Shown piece after piece: positions 40,134 to 49,265 of a stretch of 64,000 bases of DNA. The stretch is from Elusimicrobiota bacterium (GTDB taxonomy: Bacteria; Elusimicrobiota; Elusimicrobia; FEN-1173), in contig JADKCG010000004.1 of NCBI GenBank assembly GCA_016714745.1, positions 62,001 to 126,000 on the forward strand, given 5' to 3'. Each line of letters starts with the position of its first letter. Within the stretch, counting starts at the first letter, position 1. Both the position numbers and the translations under genes were made by a program. Under the pieces are notes generated by a model. It was not told the origin of the DNA, searched no databases, and saw nothing but the letters and a program-made list of their open reading frames with translations.

Positions 40134-41059
40134 GAACTGCTTTTTTTAAAACCTTAGAGGACTTGGCCGAGAAAGATCCTCGGATCACTTTTATCACCGG
40201 CGATTTGGGATTCTCTGTTGTGGAAACCTACGCCCGCCGGTTCCCGAAACAGTTTTTGAACGCGGGGGTGGCTGAAGCGAATATGACGGGGGTGGCGGTT
40301 GGTCTCGCTCTCTCGGGGAAAATTGTATTTACCTATTCCATTGGGAATTTCCCCACGCTTCGTTGTCTGGAACAGATTCGAAACGACGCGTGCTATCACC
40401 GCGCCAACGTTAACGTTGTGAGCGTGGGCGGGGGCTTGAGTTACGGTGCGCTCGGAAGTTCCCATCATGCCACCGAAGACCTGGCCATTTTCCGTGTTTT
40501 GCCCGAGATGACGGTGGTTGCGCCATCCGACCCGGTGGAATCCGCCCTGGCCACTCGCGCCATTGTTCAGCACCCAGGGCCCTGTTTCCTTCGGTTGGGT
40601 AAAGCAGGGGAACCCACGCTCCATGACCCCGCCGTTTCGTTCACTCTGGGGAAATCCATTCGGATTCGTGATGGGGCCGACGTAACGCTCATTGGGACGG
40701 GGCCCATTGTGGCGACCTGCCTGCAAGCCGCTGACCGGTTGGCGGAAAAGGGGCTTTCCACGCGGGTGATCAGCATGCACACCCTTAAACCCCTCGACCG
40801 GGAGGCCATTTTAATGGCGGCACAGGAAACCTCGGCCATTCTGACCGTTGAAGAACACAGTGAGATTGGGGGGTTGGGGGGGGCGGTGGCGGAGGTCTTG
40901 GCCCAATCGGACGGCCCGCGGGTTCCTTTTCGGATTGTCGGTTTGCCGGACCGATTTTGCCGTGTGGTGGGCAACCATGATTATTTGAAACAAATTTCAG
41001 GATTGACCGTTCAGGACATCGTCCGCGAAGCCGGGCGACTGATCGGACAGAAAGTGTGA
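40130..41059 (+). CDS. Transketolase, C-terminal subunit
   Basis: A 309-residue partner of the preceding gene, containing the pyrimidine-binding domain (FLNAGVAEANMTGVAVGLAL with the catalytic glutamate, then SVGGGLSYGALGSSHHATED) and the C-terminal transketolase domain (VTLIGTGPIVATCLQAADRL, TVEEHSEIGGLGGAVAEVL). The GTG start overlaps the N-subunit stop. Split transketolases of this kind also occur beside secondary-metabolite amino-sugar genes. Confidence 0.87.
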   Translation: MRTAFFKTLEDLAEKDPRITFITGDLGFSVVETYARRFPKQFLNAGVAEANMTGVAVGLALSGKIVFTYSIGNFPTLRCLEQIRNDACYHRANVNVVSVGGGLSYGALGSSHHATEDLAIFRVLPEMTVVAPSDPVESALATRAIVQHPGPCFLRLGKAGEPTLHDPAVSFTLGKSIRIRDGADVTLIGTGPIVATCLQAADRLAEKGLSTRVISMHTLKPLDREAILMAAQETSAILTVEEHSEIGGLGGAVAEVLAQSDGPRVPFRIVGLPDRFCRVVGNHDYLKQISGLTVQDIVREAGRLIGQKV

Positions 41060-41070
41060 GGAGGGAGAGG

Positions 41071-42228
41071 GTGACGACACCGAAACAAGCGACGCAAGCA
41101 CAGGCAATTCCCCGTCCTGAGACAGGGTATCGGGTGGCTTTTGTGAAACCCAAAGAACATTACCGTCGTCTTAAAAAAGAAATTGACGGCGCTATTGGTG
41201 AATGTTTAACGGAAGGGGATCTGATCCATCGACGCCAACTCTTCGATTTCGAGAAACATTTGGCCGAGTATGTGGGCACCCGTTACGCCGTGGGCTTGAA
41301 CAGTGGCTACCACGCCCTCCATTTTTCCCTTCTGGCCTGCGGGGTGGGACCGGGGGACGAAGTGATTACAGTGGCGCATACGTTTGCCGCGTCCGTCTCT
41401 GCCATTGTTCATTGCGGTGCCACGCCGGTTCTGGTGGATGTGGGAGAGGATTTTAATATGGATGTGGCATCTTTGGATCGGTACATAACGCCCAAGACCA
41501 AAGCCATTATCCCCGTTCACTTGAACGGCCGTCTCTGCGATATGGAAGCCATTCAAAACCTCTGTAAGAAACGCGGCCTGCTTCTGATCGAGGACGCTTG
41601 CCAAGCCCTCGGGGCCACTTTTCAAGGGAAAATGGGAGGATCTTTTGGTCACGGGTGTTTCAGCTTCTATCCGTTCAAGGCCTTGGGAGGATTCGGCGAC
41701 GGCGGAGCCATCACGACGAATGATCCCCATGTGGCGCGGGTGGCCACCTTGCTTCGCTATAACGGCGAAGACCGGGAGACGGGGGAGTTTCATTATCACG
41801 GATATACGGCTCTTTTGGACAATGTTCAAGCGGCTGTGTTGGACGTTAAACTGCGCCATTTTCCGAATTGGGTGGAACACCGACGCCGGATGGCCGACCT
41901 TTACAAAAGCGAACTTGCGACGGTTTCTCAGGTTCGTGTTCCTCACTTTCCGGACCCCCGCTTTCGGGACAGTTTTCAAAACTACGTGATCCGAGCCCAG
42001 GACCGGGATGCCTTACGGGCACACCTACGGCAAGAGGGGATTGAAACTTTGGTCAGTTGGGCCAAGCCCCTTTGGAAGCACCCCGCCCTTGGGTTGGGCG
42101 AACCGAAACTGCCGATGACGGAGGCGGTCTGTCGCGAAGTAATTTCACTTCCCATGAGCGCCGAAACGACAGAGGAGGACGTGACGCTCACCTCCCGCGC
42201 CATCCGAAATTTCTATGCCCGTCAATAA
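41071..42228 (+). CDS. DegT/DnrJ/EryC1/StrS aminotransferase
   Basis: A PLP-dependent sugar aminotransferase of about 385 residues with a 20-residue N-terminal extension. Motifs: VGLNSGYHALHFSLLACGVGPGDEVITV, LIEDACQALGATFQGK, and FSFYPFKALGGFGDGGA, where the lysine is the PLP-binding residue. It differs clearly from the WbpE-like gene. The GTG at 41071 was chosen because AGGAGG lies about six bases upstream; a GTG at 41056 is also open but would put the ribosome site inside the gene. It may act on a product of the split transketolase. Confidence 0.85.
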   Translation: MTTPKQATQAQAIPRPETGYRVAFVKPKEHYRRLKKEIDGAIGECLTEGDLIHRRQLFDFEKHLAEYVGTRYAVGLNSGYHALHFSLLACGVGPGDEVITVAHTFAASVSAIVHCGATPVLVDVGEDFNMDVASLDRYITPKTKAIIPVHLNGRLCDMEAIQNLCKKRGLLLIEDACQALGATFQGKMGGSFGHGCFSFYPFKALGGFGDGGAITTNDPHVARVATLLRYNGEDRETGEFHYHGYTALLDNVQAAVLDVKLRHFPNWVEHRRRMADLYKSELATVSQVRVPHFPDPRFRDSFQNYVIRAQDRDALRAHLRQEGIETLVSWAKPLWKHPALGLGEPKLPMTEAVCREVISLPMSAETTEEDVTLTSRAIRNFYARQ

Positions 42229-43393
42229 ATCAAGGCTTGGAGTCAGTCAACGGTGCGAGGCGGTTTCCCAGTCAGAGATTCGCGCCATGTCCGTGGAATG
42301 TGAAAAACACGGCGGCATCAATCTCGCCCAAGGGGTGTGCGATGTCCCCCTGCCCGACCCCGTTCGATGGGGGGCACAAAAAGCCATCGATGAAGGGTGC
42401 AACACCTACACGCGGCATGATGGTTTAGCCGAATTGAGAACGGCCATCGCCGGGAAGGTCAAGACCTTTAACGGGATCACCTGTGACCCGGAAACCGAGG
42501 TGGTCGTGACGAGCGGATCCACGGGGGCATTTATGTCCGCCTGCATGGCTCTGTTGGACCCCGGGGACGAAGTGATTCTTTTTGAGCCCACGTATGGATA
42601 CCACGTAACGACACTTTTGTCCGTGGGGGTGACCCCTGTGTACGTGACTCTGCGCGGACGAGAATGGAACTTTTCGCCAGAAGATTTGAAGCGGGTTCTC
42701 ACGGAGAGAACCAAGGGGATTTTGGTCAATACTCCCGCCAATCCCTCCGGCAAAGTGTTCACTTTTGAGGAACTTTCTTGGATTGCCGACTTCGCTCAAG
42801 AAAATGACCTGTTCGTTTTTACCGACGAAATTTACGAGTATATCGTGTATGGTGGAGGCAAGCACATTAGCCCTGCGACCCTTCCCGGAATGGCCGAGCG
42901 GACCATTACGATTTCTGGTTATTCCAAAACATTTAGTATCACCGGATGGCGGGTGGGCTATTGCGTGGCCAACCGGAGATGGGCCCAGATGATCGGTTAC
43001 ATGCACGATCTGGTATACGTCTGCGCCCCCGCCCCACTGCAGAGGGGGGTCGCCGACGGAATTGTGGCCTTGTCAAAATCGGACTATTACGCAAAGCTCT
43101 TGGCCGACCTGACGGAAAAACGGGAGCTCATTTGTCGAACGCTCGGCGGCGTGGGGCTGATCCCCCACGTGCCGGCCGGGGCGTACTATGTGTTGGCCGA
43201 TGTGTCTCGCTTAACGGGTTCGACAAGCAAAGAAAGAGCCATGGGTCTTTTGCGTCAAACAGGGGTGGCTTGTGTGCCGGGCGAAGCTTTTTTTAACGAC
43301 CCGTCGGATGGATTTCAGTTGGCCCGGTTCTGTTTTGCCAAAACCACATCAGATCTTAAAGAAGCTTGCCAACGTTTGTCCCGCCTGGTGTAA
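42215..43393 (+). CDS. Class I/II aminotransferase (aspartate aminotransferase fold)
   Basis: A 392-residue fold-type I PLP enzyme. GGINLAQGVCDVPLPDPV, then TSGSTGAFMSACMALLDPGDEVILFEP, NTPANPSGKVFT, FTDEIYEYIVYGG, and SGYSKTFSITGWRVGY with the PLP lysine. Family members transaminate amino acids such as Asp, Ala, kynurenine or aromatic residues. The gene overlaps the preceding aminotransferase by 14 bases, so it may supply amino groups or process an intermediate of the same pathway; that role is inferred. Confidence 0.82.
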   Translation: MPVNKSRLGVSQRCEAVSQSEIRAMSVECEKHGGINLAQGVCDVPLPDPVRWGAQKAIDEGCNTYTRHDGLAELRTAIAGKVKTFNGITCDPETEVVVTSGSTGAFMSACMALLDPGDEVILFEPTYGYHVTTLLSVGVTPVYVTLRGREWNFSPEDLKRVLTERTKGILVNTPANPSGKVFTFEELSWIADFAQENDLFVFTDEIYEYIVYGGGKHISPATLPGMAERTITISGYSKTFSITGWRVGYCVANRRWAQMIGYMHDLVYVCAPAPLQRGVADGIVALSKSDYYAKLLADLTEKRELICRTLGGVGLIPHVPAGAYYVLADVSRLTGSTSKERAMGLLRQTGVACVPGEAFFNDPSDGFQLARFCFAKTTSDLKEACQRLSRLV

Positions 43394-43403
43394 GAGATAC
43401 GGC

Positions 43404-44174
43404 ATGACATCTTTTGAAAGCGTCACCGAAGTGGAAGGCGGTTGGGCCTCCCAAGAACAGGTGGCCATGATCGCGTCCCGCTATCGACTGGCGGCAAATC
43501 TTGCCTCTGGGAAAGACGTTTTAGAGGTGGCGTGTGGGTCGGGGCGTGGTCTTTCCACTTTAGGCCAAAGAGCGCGGCGGGTGGTGGCTGGGGATTTGAT
43601 GGAATCCCTTTTGGCGGGGGCCCAACGGCACTATCGGGGCCGATATCCGCTGGTCCGTTTTGATGCCATGCATTTGCCCTTTCGGGATCAATCTTTTGAC
43701 GTCGTAGTCCTCTTCGAAGCCCTCTATTATATTCCCCAGGCCTCCCAATTCGTTCGGGAGGCCAAACGAATCCTTCGTCCCGGAGGAGCCCTTTTGATCT
43801 CGAGTGTAAATTGCGATTGGTCTGGTTTTAACCCTAGCCCGTTTAGCGTCCAATATTATAATGCGGCAACCCTGGTGGGATTATTGTCAGCCGAAGGGAT
43901 GTTGTGTGAGCCCATTTCAGCCGGGTTTCCTGCTGTGTCGAACGGTTTGCGCGCGTCCCTCATTTCAAAATTAAAAAAAATGGCTGTGGCTCTCCGCTTG
44001 ATCCCCAAAACCATGAAGGGGAAAGTCCTTTTGAAAAGAATCTTCTTTGGAAAATTGATCCGTTTGACCGCGGAATTGGACCCCGCCATTCCTGCCGTCC
44101 CTCCTGTGATTCCTTTGGAAAACAAAACTCATGAATATAAAATCATCTACGCCGTGGCTCGGAAACCCGCGTGA
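43404..44174 (+). CDS. Class I SAM-dependent methyltransferase
   Basis: A 256-residue Methyltransf_11-type protein: VLEVACGSGRGLSTL (motif I, near residue 37), VVAGDLMESL, FDVVVLFEALYYIP and AKRILRPGGALLISSVN. The ATG is ten bases after the aminotransferase stop, and its stop overlaps the epimerase start. A longer in-frame reading upstream lies inside the aminotransferase and was rejected. Probably a sugar N- or O-methyltransferase. Confidence 0.85.
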   Translation: MTSFESVTEVEGGWASQEQVAMIASRYRLAANLASGKDVLEVACGSGRGLSTLGQRARRVVAGDLMESLLAGAQRHYRGRYPLVRFDAMHLPFRDQSFDVVVLFEALYYIPQASQFVREAKRILRPGGALLISSVNCDWSGFNPSPFSVQYYNAATLVGLLSAEGMLCEPISAGFPAVSNGLRASLISKLKKMAVALRLIPKTMKGKVLLKRIFFGKLIRLTAELDPAIPAVPPVIPLENKTHEYKIIYAVARKPA

Positions 44175-45094
44175 TGCGTATTTTAGTGACGGGCGGAGCG
44201 GGGTTTATTGGGTCTCATGTGGTGGATGCCTTTGTGGCCCGAGGTCATCGCGTGACGGTGGTGGACGATTTTTCGACGGGCCGAAAGGCCAACCTGAACC
44301 CGAAGGCGCGCCTTGTTAGATCCGATATCCGAGACACCTCCCTTTCTCGTCTGTTCAAAAAGGAGCGGTTCGATTTGGTGAACCATCATGCGGCCCAGCT
44401 GGACGTTCGAAAAAGCGTGAGCGACCCCCTATTCGATGCCAGTGTCAATGTCTTTGGGCTTATAAATCTTTTGGAACTTTCCCGACTGAATAAAGTGAAA
44501 AAATTTGTTTTTGCCGCCTCAGGCGGCACCTATTACGGTGAATGTGACCAGCCGGCGCGGGAGGAGTCCCCGGCCCAGCCGCTCTCCCCTTATGGCGTTA
44601 CTAAATTGGCGGGCGAACATTACGTTCGGGCCTACGGCGCGCTCCATGGATTGAAATTTACCGTCCTGCGTTATGGCAATGTGTATGGTCCTCGGCAAGA
44701 TCCCCACGGAGAAGCCGGGGTGGTGGCCATTTTTTGCCAGCGGTTACTGGCGCGGGAGACCGCCTTTATCTACGGGAATGGAAAACAACAACGGGATTAC
44801 GTCTTTGTGGGAGATGTGGCTCGGGCGAACGTGGCCGCTCTTGCGAAAGCCAATGGGGAGGCAATCAATATTGGCACGGGGAAGGCGACGGATGTGAACC
44901 GTTTGTTTAAGATCTTAAACGCGTGTCATGGAAAGCCTTCCCCCGTGGAACACAAGCCTCCTCGGACGGGAGAACTTTTTCGAAGCGTCTTGGCTGTGTC
45001 CAAAGCGGCCAGGGTGTTGGGGTGGAAACCCACCGTTTCATTGGAAGAGGGGTTGGCCGAAACCTATCGTCACATTTGCGCTGAACGGAAATGA
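44174..45094 (+). CDS. NAD-dependent nucleotide-sugar epimerase/dehydratase (GalE-like)
   Basis: A 306-residue extended SDR with RILVTGGAGFIGSHVVDAFVARGH (NAD motif), HHAAQLDVRKS, the FAASGGTYYGE strand, and the catalytic YxxxK in SPYGVTKLAGE (near residue 141). LRYGNVYGPRQDP and RDYVFVGDVARA are typical of UDP-glucose 4-epimerases. The GTG just upstream (44171) is an alternative start. It could interconvert 4-epimers for this or another sugar of the locus. Confidence 0.88.
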   Translation: MRILVTGGAGFIGSHVVDAFVARGHRVTVVDDFSTGRKANLNPKARLVRSDIRDTSLSRLFKKERFDLVNHHAAQLDVRKSVSDPLFDASVNVFGLINLLELSRLNKVKKFVFAASGGTYYGECDQPAREESPAQPLSPYGVTKLAGEHYVRAYGALHGLKFTVLRYGNVYGPRQDPHGEAGVVAIFCQRLLARETAFIYGNGKQQRDYVFVGDVARANVAALAKANGEAINIGTGKATDVNRLFKILNACHGKPSPVEHKPPRTGELFRSVLAVSKAARVLGWKPTVSLEEGLAETYRHICAERK

Positions 45095-45651
45095 GTTCCC
45101 CCGCCGTCTTTTTGGATCGGGACGGGACGTTGAACGTTGAAAAAGACTATGTGTATCGCTATGAAGATTGGGAATGGGTCCCTGGCGCCGTCGAGGGGAT
45201 GAGGAAATTGAGGGGCTTGGGTTTCCGGTTAGTGGTGGTATCAAATCAATCGGGGATAGCCCGTGGTTATTTTGGAATCTCTGATGTGCGGGCCCTCCAT
45301 GATCAGGTGGCACGAGATCTTCTTGACAAGGGAATTGAGGTGGCGGGTTTTTATTTTTGCCCCCACGGGCCGGGGGAAGGGTGTGATTGCCGAAAACCTC
45401 GACCCGGACTAATCCTCCAAGCCGAAAAGGATTTAAAAATCGATCTTGCCCACTCTTATATGGTGGGCGATAAGCGCATTGATGTTCAAGCGGCCCAAGC
45501 CGCTGGGGTTCATCCAATCCTTGTGGGCACGGGTTATGGGGAAAAAGAGAGGGCCACCCTTCCCAAGGGTGTCCCCTTTGTGCCCGATTTGGTCGCCGCC
45601 GCCCGACAGATAGAGAAAGCACATAAAACCGACTGCAAAACGGCGTTTTAG
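45091..45651 (+). CDS. gmhB: D-glycero-D-manno-heptose 1,7-bisphosphate 7-phosphatase-like HAD enzyme
   Basis: A 186-residue HAD phosphatase with the nucleophile motif FLDRDGTLN (residues 7-15), VVSNQSGIARGYF, a zinc-binding loop CPHGPGEGCDCRKPRPG, and the last motif MVGDKRIDVQAAQAAG. This is the GmhB/HisB-N pattern and fits LPS heptose synthesis, matching the waaF gene earlier in the window. Histidinol phosphate phosphatase is an alternative, as his genes lie 3 kb downstream. ATGA overlap with the epimerase; last gene of the cassette. Confidence 0.85.
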   Translation: MSSPAVFLDRDGTLNVEKDYVYRYEDWEWVPGAVEGMRKLRGLGFRLVVVSNQSGIARGYFGISDVRALHDQVARDLLDKGIEVAGFYFCPHGPGEGCDCRKPRPGLILQAEKDLKIDLAHSYMVGDKRIDVQAAQAAGVHPILVGTGYGEKERATLPKGVPFVPDLVAAARQIEKAHKTDCKTAF

Positions 45652-45702
45652 AATTGCTACAATTCTTTTTTCGATTTGATATATCACTTAAGGAGAGTCG
45701 AC

Positions 45703-46872
45703 ATGCGCCGTGACAAATACGTATTTACTTCCGAGTCTGTGACGGAAGGGCACCCCGATAAGGTGTGCGACCAAATTTCGGATGCGGTTTTGGATGCGAT
45801 TCTGAAAGAGGATCCCATGGGGCGTGTGGCGTGTGAGTCGTTTGTGACGACCGGGCTTGTGGTGGTTGGCGGCGAAATTACCACCAATACCTGGGTGGAT
45901 GTGCCGTCGCTTGTTCGGTCTGTTATCGCCGAGATCGGCTACACTGATCGTCGGTTTGGGTTTGATTCGGCCAGTTGCGGGGTTTTGAACGCGATTGGGC
46001 GGCAGTCGCCCGACATTTCCCAAGGGGTGGACACCGGCGGCGCCGGGGACCAGGGACTCATGGTGGGGTTTGCCTGCGATGAGACCAAAGAACTCATGCC
46101 CACGCCCATCAGTCTTGCCCACAATTTGACGCGGCGGTTGGCGGAAGCGCGAAAAAAGAAAATCCTTCCCTATCTTGGGCCCGACGGAAAATCCCAGGTG
46201 ACGGTGGAATACGAAGATGGGCACCCCCGTCGCATCGACGCGGTGGTCATTTCAAGCCAGCACGATGTGTCCATCCTTGATCGTTCGGGGAAGAAAATCA
46301 CGAACGCGTCGCGGGAAGAAATGATTGAAAAAATCATCCTCCCCGTGCTTCCCAAGCACATGTTGGATAAGCAGACGAAGTTTTACGTGAACCCCACGGG
46401 GAAATTTGTCGTGGGCGGGCCCGAGGGCGATACGGGGGTCACCGGGCGAAAAATTATTGTGGACACCTACGGCGGGTGGGCTCCTCACGGGGGCGGCGCG
46501 TTCAGCGGCAAAGATCCCACCAAAGTGGACCGCTCCGCCTGCTACATGGCGCGCCACGTGGCAAAAAATATTGTGGCCGCAGGGTTGGCCAAGCAATGCA
46601 CCGTTCAATTGGCGTATGCCATTGGCGTAGCCGATCCGGTCAGCGTGATGGTGGATACCCACGGAACGGGCCAGGTGCCGGAGTCGAAATTGGTGGCGCT
46701 CGTTCGCGATGTTTTTCCCTTAACGCCTCGGGGCATCATCGACTATCTCAAACTGCGTCGGCCGTTCTATAAAAAGACGGCGTCCTACGGCCATTTCGGT
46801 CGGGAAGACGCGGATTTCTATTGGGAAAAAACAAACAAAGCCGCCGAATTGAAAAAAGGCGCGAAGGCTTAA
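45703..46872 (+). CDS. metK: S-adenosylmethionine synthetase
   Basis: Makes S-adenosylmethionine from methionine and ATP. 389 residues, full length. Motifs: SVTEGHPDKVCDQISDAVLDAI, the methionine-site GGEITTNTWVDV, VDTGGAGDQGLMVG (GAGDQG), GDTGVTGRKIIVDTYGGW and GGGAFSGKDPTKVDRS. An AAGGAGAG ribosome site precedes the ATG. ahcY follows after three bases, so the two form a SAM-cycle operon. A possible weak promoter (TTGCTA, about 17 bases, TGATAT) lies at 45654-45682. Confidence 0.97.
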   Translation: MRRDKYVFTSESVTEGHPDKVCDQISDAVLDAILKEDPMGRVACESFVTTGLVVVGGEITTNTWVDVPSLVRSVIAEIGYTDRRFGFDSASCGVLNAIGRQSPDISQGVDTGGAGDQGLMVGFACDETKELMPTPISLAHNLTRRLAEARKKKILPYLGPDGKSQVTVEYEDGHPRRIDAVVISSQHDVSILDRSGKKITNASREEMIEKIILPVLPKHMLDKQTKFYVNPTGKFVVGGPEGDTGVTGRKIIVDTYGGWAPHGGGAFSGKDPTKVDRSACYMARHVAKNIVAAGLAKQCTVQLAYAIGVADPVSVMVDTHGTGQVPESKLVALVRDVFPLTPRGIIDYLKLRRPFYKKTASYGHFGREDADFYWEKTNKAAELKKGAKA

Positions 46873-46875
46873 TCC

Positions 46876-48132
46876 ATGAAATACGACGTCAAAGATATTC
46901 GTCTTGCCAATGCGGGGGAGAACCTCATCACGTGGGCGGAACGGGAAATGCCGGTCCTTCGTCTGATTAAGGCACGGTTTAAAAAACAGAAACCGTTCAA
47001 GAATATTCGCATGGCCTGCTGTCTCCATGTCACGACGGAGACCGCCAACTTGGCGATCACCTTAAAGGAAGGCGGCGCCGATGTGGTTTTGTGCGCGTCC
47101 AACCCGCTTTCCACCCAGGACGAGGTGGCCGCGGCGTTGGTGAAAAAGCACGGAATCCGGACCTATGCCATCAAAGGCGAAGACAACAAAACCTATTACA
47201 AACACATCTATGCCGCGTTGGACCATCGGCCGCAAATCACCATGGACGACGGAGCCGACGTGGTGGGTGTTCTCCATAAAGAGCGGCGGAACCAGCTCCC
47301 GGACGTGATCGGCGGGACGGAAGAGACCACGACCGGCGTGATCCGTTTGCGCGCCATGGAAAAAGACGGGGTGTTGGAATATCCCATCATTGCGGTGAAC
47401 GATGCGTTGACGAAACATATGTTTGATAACCGGTATGGGACCGGGCAGTCCACGTTGGACGGTGTTATACGCGCCACCAACGTTCTTTTTGCCGGTAAAA
47501 CGGTTGTGGTCGCCGGTTACGGTTGGTGTGGTCGTGGGGTGGCCAGCCGTTCGAAAGGAATGGGTGCCCATGTGATCGTGACGGAAGTGGATCCGTTCCG
47601 GGCCCTCGAAGCCATGATGGACGGGTTCGTCGTTATGCCCATGGGCCAGGCGGCGGCGGTGGGGGACATCTTTATTACCGTCACGGGCGATATTGGCGTC
47701 CTTCGTGCCGAACATTTCAAAAAAATGAAAGACGGCGCGATTCTCGCCAATTCCGGCCACTTCAATGTGGAAATTGACATCCCCGCTCTCGCCAAACTGG
47801 CGAACAAGAAACGGCAAGCACGTCCCTATGTGGACGAATACACGCTTCCCGGCGGGCGCCGGGTTCACGTGCTGGGGGAAGGACGTCTGATCAACTTGAC
47901 CTCCGCCGAAGGCCATCCGGCGAGCGTGATGGACATGTCGTTCGCGAACCAAGCGCTCTGCGCCGAGTACATGGTCAAGAACGCCAAGGGCCTCGCCAAG
48001 AAGGTTCACAGCGTTCCTGTTGAAATCGATCGCAACATCGCCCGGCTGAAATTGGCCGCCATGGGAGTTGGGATGGACACGCTCACCCCGGAACAGGTGA
48101 AATATCTGGCGTCTTGGCAGGAAGGGACCTGA
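46876..48132 (+). CDS. ahcY: Adenosylhomocysteinase
   Basis: Splits S-adenosylhomocysteine, the inhibitory product of methyltransferases, to adenosine and homocysteine. 418 residues. Motifs: CCLHVTTETANL, CASNPLSTQDEVAAAL, GGTEETTTGVIRL, VNDALTKHMFDNRYGTGQS, the NAD-binding VVAGYGWCGRGVA, NSGHFNVEID, and GEGRLINLTSAEGHP. It lacks the long insertion of some eukaryotic forms, as usual for bacteria. Directly after metK. Confidence 0.97.
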   Translation: MKYDVKDIRLANAGENLITWAEREMPVLRLIKARFKKQKPFKNIRMACCLHVTTETANLAITLKEGGADVVLCASNPLSTQDEVAAALVKKHGIRTYAIKGEDNKTYYKHIYAALDHRPQITMDDGADVVGVLHKERRNQLPDVIGGTEETTTGVIRLRAMEKDGVLEYPIIAVNDALTKHMFDNRYGTGQSTLDGVIRATNVLFAGKTVVVAGYGWCGRGVASRSKGMGAHVIVTEVDPFRALEAMMDGFVVMPMGQAAAVGDIFITVTGDIGVLRAEHFKKMKDGAILANSGHFNVEIDIPALAKLANKKRQARPYVDEYTLPGGRRVHVLGEGRLINLTSAEGHPASVMDMSFANQALCAEYMVKNAKGLAKKVHSVPVEIDRNIARLKLAAMGVGMDTLTPEQVKYLASWQEGT

Positions 48133-48485
48133 CGTTATTTCGTTCCTGCTCTGAAAGTCTTCTGGTTGCCCCATGGATGGGGCATTCTGACCAACGCCGG
48201 AGAGTGCCTCGCTCGGGAACGATGGGTTCTATTCTCTTGTGACAGCCCATTCCCTGGCAGGTCAATTCTTATGAAAGAAAAACCACTGAATGAAGAGCCC
48301 GACGCGGAAACCCAAGCGGTCCGGTTCGAAGGGAGGGGAAGCCGAACTCACATCGGATCTCTCTTCGCCTGTCCGTGTTTTGGGTGGAATCCTAACGGCG
48401 ATGGGATGACCTGGGTTTCGTTCGCTTCCACGCCGTTTTATTCGTGGCGCGGTCGGTTTTTGCCGGGTTGACCGGTCATTCGAAT
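48133..48485. other. Intergenic stretch without a supported gene
   Basis: A plus-strand frame from ATG 48271 is open for about 66 codons (to 48471) but lacks a ribosome site and any recognised motif. A near-perfect 18-base palindrome TGCCCCATGGATGGGGCA lies at about 48168-48185. Promoters for hisF may be here, but no clear boxes were found. Confidence 0.4.
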
Positions 48486-49265
48486 ATGCGGAATGGGCTC
48501 ACACGCCGAATCATCCCCTGTCTTGACGTAAACGCGGGGAGGGTTGTCAAAGGCACAAAGTTCCTCAATCTTCGGGACGCCGGCGATCCGGTCGCCGTGG
48601 CAGAACGATACAACCGGGAAGGCGCCGACGAAGTGGTGTTTTTGGACATCACAGCATCGTCAGACAAGCGGCCCATCTTGCTCGATGTGGTTCGTCGCAC
48701 CGCGGAAACGGTCTTTATTCCGCTGACCGTGGGGGGCGGGGTTCGCGGCCTGGACGACATTCGTCTTTTGTTGAACGCCGGGGCAGACAAAGTCTCCATC
48801 AACACGGCAGGGGTTCAGAGGCCCGCCTTTTTTGTGGAAGCGTCTCGTCGGTTTGGGGCCCAGTGCATCGTGGCGGCGATTGATGCCAAGCGGCAGGGGA
48901 CCGGTTGGGAGGTTTTTATTCACGGGGGGCGCACGCCCACCGGGCTCAATGTGGTGGCTTGGGCGAAAGAAGTGGAACGGCGGGGAGCGGGAGAAATATT
49001 GTTGACCAGCATGGACGCCGACGGCACGAAAGCCGGGTACGATGAGGTTCTGTTGAAAGCGGTTTGTCGGGCGGTGGGCGTGCCCGTGATCGCCTCGGGC
49101 GGTGCGGGGAAGGCCGCCCATTTCTTTGATGCGTTTCGTTCGGGGGCTGATGCGGCGTTGGCGGCTTCTTTGTTTCATTTTAAAGAATTGGAAATTTCGG
49201 ATCTTAAATGGTATTTGCGCCGACGCGGCGTTCCCATACGAATCGAAGGAAGGAGGACGGCATGA
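48486..49265 (+). CDS. hisF: Imidazole glycerol phosphate synthase, cyclase subunit
   Basis: Histidine-pathway TIM barrel; with HisH it makes imidazole glycerol phosphate and AICAR. 259 residues. IIPCLDVNAGRVVKG carries the catalytic aspartate (near residue 13), VVFLDITAS and the second catalytic aspartate in LLTSMDADGTKAGYD (near 178) are both present, and PVIASGGAGK is the phosphate-binding end. The ATG at 48486 gives the normal N-terminus. Ends in ATGA overlap with hisI. HisH and other his genes are not in the window. Confidence 0.95.
   Translation: MRNGLTRRIIPCLDVNAGRVVKGTKFLNLRDAGDPVAVAERYNREGADEVVFLDITASSDKRPILLDVVRRTAETVFIPLTVGGGVRGLDDIRLLLNAGADKVSINTAGVQRPAFFVEASRRFGAQCIVAAIDAKRQGTGWEVFIHGGRTPTGLNVVAWAKEVERRGAGEILLTSMDADGTKAGYDEVLLKAVCRAVGVPVIASGGAGKAAHFFDAFRSGADAALAASLFHFKELEISDLKWYLRRRGVPIRIEGRRTA

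Noticed and set aside
47062..48174. 370-codon minus-strand frame opposite ahcY
   Set aside because: Complement of a well-conserved gene; composition is His/Arg-rich and no domain is recognisable.
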